Source of the DNA: Ilumatobacteraceae bacterium
GTDB lineage: Bacteria; Actinomycetota; Acidimicrobiia; Acidimicrobiales; Ilumatobacteraceae
Assembly (NCBI GenBank): GCA_023253435.1
Contig: JALRGJ010000089.1
Location: forward strand, 1 to 5,559
DNA: 5,559 bases
Reading direction: 5' to 3'
The notes below the pieces were generated by a model. That model was given only the letters and a program-made list of their open reading frames with translations. It had not been told where the DNA came from and ran no database searches. Of this stretch, positions 1 through 4,610 are shown in pieces. The first letter of the stretch is position 1. Each line of letters begins with the position of its first letter. The translations under genes and the position numbers were made by a program.

Positions 1-468
1 GTCACCAGCGTGGACCGGAAGACGAATGGTGCGACCAGTGTTTGCGATACCGCGGGTGATGGCCTGGCGAATCCACCATGTTGCGTAGGTGGAGAATTTG
101 AAACCTTTACGCCAGTCGAACTTTTCAACGGCGTGCATGAGGCCCAGGTTGCCTTCTTGAATGAGGTCGAGAAGGGGGAGTCCGGAAGCCTGGTACTTCT
201 TTGCGATGGACACCACCAGTCGAAGGTTTGATTGAACGAATGCTCGCTCTGCTAGCTCGCCATCGCGGATGGCTTTGCGCAATTCGCGCTTACGGGTGGT
301 GGTAAGAGTTTTGGTCTCAGCCATCTCTTGGTGGGCTTCTTTGCCGGCCTCGATGGCTTTTGCCAGACGGACTTCGTCGTCTTTGGTGAGCAGTGTGTAC
401 TGACCAATATCTGTGAGATAGAGCCTGACTAGGTCTTCTTCGTCACGATCAATACGATCCTTAGCCAC
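1..468 (-). CDS. RNA polymerase sigma-70 factor, RpoD/SigA type (N-terminal part, cut by window edge)
   Basis: This encodes the first 156 residues of a sigma-70 factor, the RNA polymerase subunit that recognises promoters and melts the -10 region. Residues about 12-42 form region 1.2 (DLVRLYLTDIGQY), and residues about 74-143 form region 2, including SNLRLVVSIAKKYQASGLPL, LIQEGNLGLMHAVEKFDW and KGFKFSTYATWWIRQAI. The promoter-melting pair W131-W132 and the -10-reading positions Q135 and T138 are intact, so it should read a standard TANNNT box. Region 1.1 is absent. A Lys/Arg-rich helix at about 53-72 separates regions 1.2 and 2.1. The GTG start is secure: an in-frame TAG lies five codons upstream, overlapping a good ribosome binding site. 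Regions 3 and 4 lie beyond base 1. The gene is divergent from the Bax inhibitor gene. It is clearly a group 1 or group 2 sigma factor; without the C-terminus I cannot say whether it is the principal one. Confidence 0.96.
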   Translation of the reverse strand, partial: MAKDRIDRDEEDLVRLYLTDIGQYTLLTKDDEVRLAKAIEAGKEAHQEMAETKTLTTTRKRELRKAIRDGELAERAFVQSNLRLVVSIAKKYQASGLPLLDLIQEGNLGLMHAVEKFDWRKGFKFSTYATWWIRQAITRGIANTGRTIRLPVHAGD

Positions 469-474
469 TCTGAA

Positions 475-482
475 CCTCTCCT
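475..482 (-). promoter_or_regulatory. Ribosome binding site of the sigma factor gene
   Basis: On the minus strand the sequence AGGAGAGG stands six bases before the GTG start at 468. It is the only strong Shine-Dalgarno sequence in the window, and with the overlapping in-frame TAG it fixes the start of the sigma gene. The other gene starts lack such a site. Confidence 0.85.
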
Positions 483-518
483 ACATCTGCACATTCCCGA
501 ATGAGAACGAACAAGGGC

Positions 519-524
519 AGGATA
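519..524 (-). promoter_or_regulatory. Possible -10 box for the sigma factor gene
   Basis: TATCCT on the minus strand fits the TANNNT pattern and would give a leader of roughly 40-45 nt carrying the ribosome binding site. No good -35 hexamer stands 17 nt upstream (TGTGGG is there). This is a weak prediction based on pattern alone. Confidence 0.3.
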
Positions 525-582
525 CCGAGCACAGCAAGCACCCCCACAGTCGAGGTGAGAACATTTACCCCTCTGGGTCTGG

Positions 583-588
583 CAAAGT
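583..588 (+). promoter_or_regulatory. Possible weak -10 box for the Bax inhibitor gene
   Basis: CAAAGT lies six bases before the ATG at 595. It keeps the two most conserved -10 positions, A at the second and T at the last base, but has C instead of T at the first. The spacing matches the leaderless arrangement seen more clearly elsewhere in the window, and no Shine-Dalgarno sequence precedes the ATG. Confidence 0.3.
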
Positions 589-594
589 GTGGAC

Positions 595-1401
595 ATGGCA
601 AATCCATTGATGACAGACAAGGCCATGGGCCTTGGAAACCTTGATCAAAAGAACAACACCTGGGCACCGCCCTCGGCACAACCAATAAACGACGGTCCCG
701 TTTCGCGATGGGACAGCGGCATCATGACAGTGGGGGGAACCGCGTCTGCGACGCTGATGTTGCTCGTGCTTATCTTGGCGTCTGCAACTGTTACCTGGCT
801 CTCCATCTCTGCTCCTGTAGAAGGAGAAGCAATTCAGATACCGGTGGGCTGGGTACTTGGTGGCGTCATTGTGGGTTTGATTGCTGTGATCACAGCAACT
901 TTTAAACCGCATCTTTCTCGTATCGCTGCACCTGTTTATGCAATTGCTGAAGGTGTTGTACTTGGCGCCATTAGCAGAGCATTTGAGCAAGAGTATGACG
1001 GAATTGTTCTCCAAGCAGTAGGTGCAACTGTCAGTGTGTTTGCAGTGATGTTGCTTTTGTATCGCAGTCAGGTCATTCGAGTTACGGAGCGATTCCGTCG
1101 AATCGTGATGGGTGCAACACTCGGTCTGGTTGCGTTCTATTTTGTTTCATTTATTTTCAGTTTGTTTGGTGCAACACCATCATTCATTAATGGTTCTAGT
1201 GGCTTGGGAATCATCTTCAGTGTGTTTGTGGCTGGTCTTGCTGCATTTAACTTGGCGCTCGATTTCGACATGGTGGAAAAAGGAGTACAGAACAAGTTGC
1301 CAGCACACATGGAATGGTTCTGTGCGCTTGGCATCACAGTCACCCTTGTGTGGTTGTACATGGAGATATTGCGCTTGCTGTCTAAATTGCGCGATAACTA
1401 A
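595..1401 (+). CDS. Bax inhibitor-1 / YccA family membrane protein
   Basis: This is a member of the BI-1 (TMBIM) family of integral membrane proteins. Relatives such as Bacillus YetJ act as pH-sensitive calcium leak channels, while the role in actinobacteria is not well defined. Counting from the ATG at 595 (268 residues), a hydrophilic N-terminus of about 40 residues precedes seven hydrophobic segments at roughly 46-70, 82-103, 110-131, 137-157, 170-192, 203-225 and 241-265. The family signature is at the sixth helix: NLALDFDMVE carries Asp223 and Asp225. A Glu at 257 in LYMEILRLL sits where YetJ has its second pore Asp, by my visual alignment. Length is normal for actinobacterial members. 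A GTG six bases upstream is also in frame, but MANPLM resembles usual N-termini and a -10-like box is correctly spaced for the ATG. The gene is divergent from the sigma gene and convergent with the hydrolase. Confidence 0.93.
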   Translation: MANPLMTDKAMGLGNLDQKNNTWAPPSAQPINDGPVSRWDSGIMTVGGTASATLMLLVLILASATVTWLSISAPVEGEAIQIPVGWVLGGVIVGLIAVITATFKPHLSRIAAPVYAIAEGVVLGAISRAFEQEYDGIVLQAVGATVSVFAVMLLLYRSQVIRVTERFRRIVMGATLGLVAFYFVSFIFSLFGATPSFINGSSGLGIIFSVFVAGLAAFNLALDFDMVEKGVQNKLPAHMEWFCALGITVTLVWLYMEILRLLSKLRDN

Positions 1402-1421
1402 TACGTCCTATCTGATCGCTG

Positions 1422-2396
1422 TTACAGCGAATGAAGAAATGTAAAGAGAGCCTCGTTGAATGCAGCGGGGCTCTCTTGCTGTACCCAGTGGCCTGCATTT
1501 GGAATCATCGTGCCCCCGCGGAATTGAGGCAATACAGAATCCATGTACTGCAATGCCGCTTCGTAATTGCGATTAACTGGGTCGTACTCGCCTGTAATAA
1601 AACACATAGGCATGGAGATATGTGAAGCAGGAATATTTTTTGTGACTTCGTAATTGGCGTTCATGTTTCTGTACCAACTCACTGGCCCAAAGAAGCCAGA
1701 GTGCGTAAACGCTTTTACATACTCTTGAAATTCCTCGTCTGACAACCACGACCACGGGAGTGCTGGAGGAGTATCCAGATTGTCGAGGTATTTCGTACCG
1801 AGTGCCGGAGGCAATTCCTTATTGCTGAAGAATGCGGGGTTGTGTCTGCAATCTGCAGATGCTCCCCACAAGATTCTGCGCATCGCATTATCAACGTTGG
1901 CATCGAACTCTTGCTCAGCAGTTCCTAATTCCTGAAAATAAATGATGTAGAAAAATCGATCACCGTAGCGAGCACGCATAATGTCTAGTGGCGCTTGCGG
2001 CCAATCGGTAAATGGAACACTCGCAGCAACTCCTGCAATCACCCGTTCGGGGTGCATTCGACACAGATCCCATAACAGCAGCGATCCCCAGTCGTGCCCA
2101 ACATAAATTGCTTTTTCATGACCGGCATCTAGAGCAATCTCAAGGAGATCACTTGCTAAATGTGCAGTGGTGTACGCATCAACTTGTGAAGGAGAGGTTG
2201 AATACCCGTACCCACGTTGGTCTGGTGCAATCACGTGGTATCCCGCATCTGCAAGTGGTTGCATTTGATGCCGCCAACTGTGTGACGTTTCTGGGAATCC
2301 GTGAGCAAGCACAATCAGTGGAGCACCTACATCTCCACTTTCCCGCAGAGCGATGTCTATGCCATTGACATGAACAGTGCGCTGTCGAATGTTCAT
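1422..2396 (-). CDS. Alpha/beta hydrolase, epoxide hydrolase type
   Basis: This 324-residue protein is very likely a soluble epoxide hydrolase, which opens epoxides to diols with water in the cytoplasm. The whole catalytic set is visible. The oxyanion-hole motif HGFPE is at 32-36, and the nucleophile is Asp102 in GHDWGS; Asp rather than Ser marks epoxide hydrolases and dehalogenases. The acid is Asp272 in GEYDP and the base is His303 in GHW. Two cap-domain tyrosines that activate the epoxide oxygen are present, Tyr153 in YFQELGTAE and Tyr242 in SWYRNM, and both contexts match mammalian sEH closely. The tyrosines argue against a dehalogenase. Length is normal for EphA-like enzymes. The start is 12 nt after the stop of the small DksA-like gene, without a clear ribosome binding site, so the two are probably co-transcribed. 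The last codons encode a strong hairpin. The natural substrate cannot be told from the sequence. Confidence 0.94.
   Translation of the reverse strand: MNIRQRTVHVNGIDIALRESGDVGAPLIVLAHGFPETSHSWRHQMQPLADAGYHVIAPDQRGYGYSTSPSQVDAYTTAHLASDLLEIALDAGHEKAIYVGHDWGSLLLWDLCRMHPERVIAGVAASVPFTDWPQAPLDIMRARYGDRFFYIIYFQELGTAEQEFDANVDNAMRRILWGASADCRHNPAFFSNKELPPALGTKYLDNLDTPPALPWSWLSDEEFQEYVKAFTHSGFFGPVSWYRNMNANYEVTKNIPASHISMPMCFITGEYDPVNRNYEAALQYMDSVLPQFRGGTMIPNAGHWVQQESPAAFNEALFTFLHSL
1444..1477. terminator. Strong hairpin inside the hydrolase 3' end, probable (bidirectional) terminator
   Basis: Bases 1444-1458 can pair with 1463-1477 in a 15-bp stem containing two G-U pairs (counted for the plus-strand RNA), closing a four-base AATG loop. 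The outer nine pairs (AAGAGAGCC/GGCTCTCTT) are perfect. On the minus strand the stem is followed by a pyrimidine- and U-rich stretch (CTTTACATTTCTTC) that runs into the hydrolase stop; on the plus strand only a short TT follows. It starts 43 bases after the Bax inhibitor stop codon and overlaps hydrolase codons near the C-terminus. It is placed as expected for a terminator shared by two convergent genes, but the uridine tract is imperfect. Confidence 0.55.
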
Positions 2397-2408
2397 GTTG
2401 TGAAGTGG

Positions 2409-2582
2409 CTAACTCAGTGGGGAAGGATTGGTTCGGGCGGTGGGGTGGATGGCGAGGTGTGCGGGATCAATGGGTAGCTGCGTGTTCTCATCGGTCCAAT
2501 AAGAGCCGTCGTCAAGGCGTGCGAGGGCTTTCTCAACATCGGCGAGATCGGTTTCAACAGCGTCTAAGTTCAGTGGCTCCAC
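2409..2582 (-). CDS. Small DksA/TraR-like protein lacking zinc-finger cysteines
   Basis: This encodes 57 residues resembling the C-terminal half of DksA/TraR proteins, which enter the RNA polymerase secondary channel. The helical part LNLDAVETDLADVEKALARL (residues 4-23), then DDGSYW and PIDPAHLAIHPTAR, follow the family pattern of helix, D-G-T/S-Y and zinc-finger region. The positions where the C4 finger normally has cysteines are replaced, as in WTDENTQ, and the protein contains no cysteine at all. It therefore cannot bind zinc in the usual way and also lacks the long coiled coil. I place the start at the GTG at 2582 because TAGTCT stands seven bases before it, a leaderless arrangement. A longer reading to 2696 would translate the repeat block and is unlikely. 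It lies directly upstream of the hydrolase in the same operon. Function is unknown; family assignment rests on motif resemblance only. Confidence 0.68.
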   Translation of the reverse strand: MEPLNLDAVETDLADVEKALARLDDGSYWTDENTQLPIDPAHLAIHPTARTNPSPLS

Positions 2583-2589
2583 ATCTCCG

Positions 2590-2595
2590 AGACTA
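2590..2595 (-). promoter_or_regulatory. -10 box of the DksA-like / hydrolase operon
   Basis: TAGTCT on the minus strand fits TANNNT and ends seven bases before the GTG at 2582. Transcription would begin at or next to the start codon, giving a leaderless mRNA. This also explains the lack of a usable ribosome binding site and supports the short form of the protein. Confidence 0.55.
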
Positions 2596-2655
2596 TTAGA
2601 CCATGACGCTCGCGCCCTCACGCTCGCTTGCTCATTCGCTCGCTCTCTCGCCCGC

Positions 2656-2684
2656 ACGCCTACGCGGCATGTGCTCTCGCCCGC
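2656..2684 (+). repeat. Repeat unit copy 1
   Basis: This 29-base copy runs from ACGCCTACGCGG through CATGTGCTCT to CGCCCGC. It is preceded at 2645-2655 by CTCTCGCCCGC, identical to the end of a unit, so a truncated unit probably abuts it on the left. It differs from copy 2 by a single missing C near the left end. Confidence 0.75.
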
Positions 2685-2718
2685 GCTCTTGCTCACATGC
2701 TGATAGGGCTGTTACGGC

Positions 2719-2769
2719 GCACACACGTGCTGGACGGCTTCGCAAGCTGCGCAATGTCCAGCAGTGTGC
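2719..2769. repeat. Imperfect inverted repeat (hairpin) within the repeat block
   Basis: GCACAC (2719-2724) and TGCTGGAC (2728-2735) pair with GTCCAGCA (2756-2763) and GTGTGC (2764-2769). This gives 14 base pairs interrupted only by a three-base bulge (2725-2727) on one side. The 20-base loop contains GCTT-CGC-AAGC, which could form its own small hairpin. No uridine tract follows on either strand, so it does not look like an ordinary terminator. It sits between copies 1 and 2 of the direct repeat. Confidence 0.6.
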
Positions 2770-2776
2770 ACCCCGT

Positions 2777-2806
2777 ACGCCCTACGCGGCATGTGCTCTC
2801 GCCCGC
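2777..2806 (+). repeat. Repeat unit copy 2
   Basis: This 30-base copy starts ACGCCCTACGCGG and ends CGCCCGC. It matches copy 1 apart from one extra C and is joined directly to copy 3. Confidence 0.75.
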
Positions 2807-2828
2807 ACGCCCTCGCGGCATGTGCTCT
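2807..2828 (+). repeat. Repeat unit copy 3 (truncated)
   Basis: This is a 22-base copy, ACGCCCTCGCGG followed by CATGTGCTCT. It lacks one A relative to copy 2 and stops before the CGCCCGC end. The cyclophilin promoter begins about 14 bases further on. Confidence 0.7.
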
Positions 2829-2841
2829 ACGACCTGGCAGA

Positions 2842-2847
2842 TAGCCT
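2842..2847 (+). promoter_or_regulatory. -10 box of the cyclophilin / AlkX-like operon
   Basis: TAGCCT fits TANNNT and ends seven bases before the ATG at 2855, so transcription would start at or very near that codon and give a leaderless mRNA. There is no good ribosome binding site. A -35 element 17 bases upstream would fall in the last repeat copy. Confidence 0.5.
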
Positions 2848-2854
2848 CATGCGC

Positions 2855-3418
2855 ATGAGTTTGCCATTCCCCCCACTTGATGGATCCGCCCCCCAGACAC
2901 AAAAGTTTCCCGAAGCACCAGAGATGGGTATCGACCCATCAAAGCGTTACTCGGCAACCATGGAGACTTCATTGGGAACCATTGTGATTGCTCTTGACGC
3001 CCTCAAGGCTCCTCGAACCGTAAACAACTTTGTGTACCTCGCTGGCTACAAGTACTACGACGGCATCATTTTCCATCGCATCATTCGTGGCTTCATGTGC
3101 CAAGGTGGCGATCCCACTGGCACCGGAACCGGTGGTCCGGGCTACCGCTTTGGCGATGAGTTGCCAGAGTCACCAGCGGCGTATCAATTGGGTGCAGTTG
3201 CAATGGCAAATGCAGGGCCAAACACAAACGGTTCACAGTTCTTCATTGTGAGCTCAAACGATGGCCCGCGTCAGCTTCAGCCGTTGTACTCCCACTTCGG
3301 ACAAGTGGTCAAGGGCCTCGATGTTCTAGATGCAATGCAAAGTGTGCAGACCGCTCGTGGCGATCGACCTGTTGAAGATGTGGTGATTAAGAGCGTCACC
3401 ATCACAGTTGCCGACTGA
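2855..3418 (+). CDS. Cyclophilin-type peptidyl-prolyl cis-trans isomerase
   Basis: This 187-residue cyclophilin catalyses cis-trans isomerisation of Xaa-Pro bonds during protein folding. The domain starts near residue 32 (YSATMETSLGTIVIALD). Signature motifs are VNNFVYLA (56-63), FHRIIRGFMCQGGDPTGTGT (73-92) with catalytic Arg75, Phe80, Met81 and Gln83, AMANAGPNTNGSQFFI (116-131) with Gln128 and Phe130, and LYSHFGQVVKGLDVL (144-158) with His147. The tryptophan that binds cyclosporin in human CypA is absent, as in most bacterial forms. The N-terminal 30 residues are Pro-rich and hydrophilic, with no signal peptide or lipobox, so it is probably cytoplasmic. I chose the ATG at 2855 because a -10 box is correctly spaced before it. 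An ATG two codons earlier is also possible, and the reading frame is open back to 2603 only because it crosses the repeat block. Its stop overlaps the start of the next gene. Confidence 0.94.
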   Translation: MSLPFPPLDGSAPQTQKFPEAPEMGIDPSKRYSATMETSLGTIVIALDALKAPRTVNNFVYLAGYKYYDGIIFHRIIRGFMCQGGDPTGTGTGGPGYRFGDELPESPAAYQLGAVAMANAGPNTNGSQFFIVSSNDGPRQLQPLYSHFGQVVKGLDVLDAMQSVQTARGDRPVEDVVIKSVTITVAD

Positions 3419-4610
3419 TCTCAGTCTCACTTCAGCAAGAGCACTTGCTCTGGCTGCACAAGGTTTTACATCACCGCGCCCCACAGGCCGAATTGATAAA
3501 AGACACCTTCGAAAAGTTTTTGACTCCGTTGGAGTCATTCAGATTGATTCCGTCAATGTCTTAGTGCGTAGCCAGGAACTTCCTTTGTTTTCTCGATTGG
3601 GAGATCACCCCCGCAGTCTGATCCCAGACGCCACCGAAAACGCCGAACTTTTTGAATATTGGTGCCATGAGGCATCACATCTGCCCATCAATATGTGGCC
3701 ATTGATGCAGTGGAAAATGGCTCGAGCGCGACAAGGGAATATGTGGAGTGGCCTGACAAGGGTTGCCAAAGAAAATCCGAAGTTGGTGCGTGAGATCCGA
3801 CAACGTATTAACAATGACGGGCCACTAGTCGCGGGAGATGTCAAAACTCGAGTAGGTGCAAAAGGCTCTTGGTGGGACTGGGACAAAGGGAAAGTGGTGC
3901 TTGAGTACCTGTTCTGGACAGGGGAGATCACGGCTAGACGTCGATCTCAAGATTTTGCACGTGTGTACTACGCACTGACGGATGCATTTTCAGAAGAAGT
4001 CATCAATGCTTCTGTTCCCACTGAAACGGAAGCACGAAAAGAATTACTAGTTCGTGCCGCCAAGAGTTTGGGTGTTGCTACTCAGAAAGATTTATTCGAC
4101 TATCACCGACAAAATGCAACCGATGCAAAGCCGATGCTCGGAGAACTTGTAGAAGATGGTGTGCTGGAGCAAGTTCGCGTTGAATCGTGGAATGAAAATG
4201 CATTTGTGTTAGCCGGAGCAAAGTCACCACGTGCTGTGGATACACGAGCACTAGTTTCTCCGTTTGATTCATTGGTGTGGTGTAGACCACGCATAGAACG
4301 TTTGTGGGATTTTCATTATCGGATCGAGATTTACACTCCTGCACCCAAACGTGTGTATGGCTACTACGTTCTTCCATTCGTACTAGGTGATCGAATCGTG
4401 GCTCGGGTAGATCTCAAAGCGGATCGTAAAACTGGCCAACTTCTTGTTCCTGGTGCATACAGTGAAAAAGATGTCGATGTGAAATTTGTAGCTAGAGAAC
4501 TAAAAGCTGAACTTCAACTCATGGCTCAGTGGTTGGGTTTAGAAAAAGTCACCGTAGGAACCAAAGGTGATCTCACTGGGTTACTGGCTCCACGCGGTCA
4601 ACGCCGGTAG
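3408..4610 (+). CDS. Winged-helix DNA glycosylase, YcaQ/AlkX type (HTH_42 family)
   Basis: This 400-residue protein belongs to the HTH_42 superfamily (formerly DUF1006), which includes AlkZ and Escherichia coli YcaQ (AlkX). These monofunctional glycosylases remove alkylated purines and can unhook interstrand DNA crosslinks. The catalytic Q-hydrophobic-D motif is visible as Gln45-Ile-Asp47 in VGVIQIDSVNVLVRSQELPL. The D version marks the YcaQ/AlkX branch; AlkZ has Q-hydrophobic-Q. Other conserved parts are FEYWCHEASHLP (82-93) and the C-terminal core from SPFDSLVWCRPRIERLW (284-300) through YRIEIYTPAPKRVYGYYVLP (304-323) to RVDLKADRKTG (333-343). Length is typical. The start is a TTG inside the last codons of the cyclophilin gene, 11 nt before its end. 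It gives LSLTSARALALAAQGF at the expected N-terminal place and suggests translational coupling. The 3' end overlaps the oxygenase gene on the other strand. The exact lesion repaired is unknown. Confidence 0.9.
   Translation: MPTDLSLTSARALALAAQGFTSPRPTGRIDKRHLRKVFDSVGVIQIDSVNVLVRSQELPLFSRLGDHPRSLIPDATENAELFEYWCHEASHLPINMWPLMQWKMARARQGNMWSGLTRVAKENPKLVREIRQRINNDGPLVAGDVKTRVGAKGSWWDWDKGKVVLEYLFWTGEITARRRSQDFARVYYALTDAFSEEVINASVPTETEARKELLVRAAKSLGVATQKDLFDYHRQNATDAKPMLGELVEDGVLEQVRVESWNENAFVLAGAKSPRAVDTRALVSPFDSLVWCRPRIERLWDFHYRIEIYTPAPKRVYGYYVLPFVLGDRIVARVDLKADRKTGQLLVPGAYSEKDVDVKFVARELKAELQLMAQWLGLEKVTVGTKGDLTGLLAPRGQRR

Larger units (their letters stand above)
2606..2828. repeat. GC-rich repeat block between two divergent promoters
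   Basis: This stretch is clearly richer in G and C than the coding sequence around it and is built from repeated words. The left part has ACGCTCGC twice (2606-2613, 2620-2627) and several GCTCGCT-like words up to 2644. The main unit, of about 30 bases with the core CGCGGCATGTGCTCT, occurs at 2656-2684, 2777-2806 and 2807-2828. The last two copies are in tandem. Twenty-six bases are identical between 2659-2684 and 2781-2806. A hairpin lies between the copies. Open frames run through it on both strands, but the encoded peptides are low-complexity Arg/Ala/Ser/Cys-rich and match no family. It looks like a non-coding intergenic repeat of a kind I do not recognise. Confidence 0.7.

Noticed and set aside
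589..594. GTG start for the Bax inhibitor protein, two codons upstream
   Set aside because: It is possible but has no -10 box or ribosome binding site at suitable spacing; the ATG at 595 gives a more typical N-terminus.
565..1014. 149-codon open frame on the minus strand
   Set aside because: It is antisense to the Bax inhibitor gene, rich in Cys, His and Arg without any recognisable motif, and is a shadow of the real frame.
2012..2368. 118-codon open frame on the plus strand
   Set aside because: It lies opposite the N-terminal half of the epoxide hydrolase, whose catalytic motifs are unmistakable; the antisense peptide has no family features.
2583..2696. Longer form of the DksA-like protein starting at 2696
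   Set aside because: The extra 38 residues (Arg/Ala/Ser-rich) are a translation of the repeat block and do not resemble the N-terminus of any DksA/TraR protein.
2656..2828. CRISPR array
   Set aside because: There are only three unequal copies, two of them directly joined with no spacer, and no cas genes are present.
2603..2854. Possible 84-residue N-terminal extension of the cyclophilin
   Set aside because: The frame is open only because it crosses the GC-rich repeat block. The peptide is low-complexity, has no family resemblance, and a well-placed -10 box supports the start at 2855.
4078..4377. Minus-strand open frames within the AlkX-like gene
   Set aside because: They run opposite the conserved C-terminal core of the glycosylase and show no motif or start signal.
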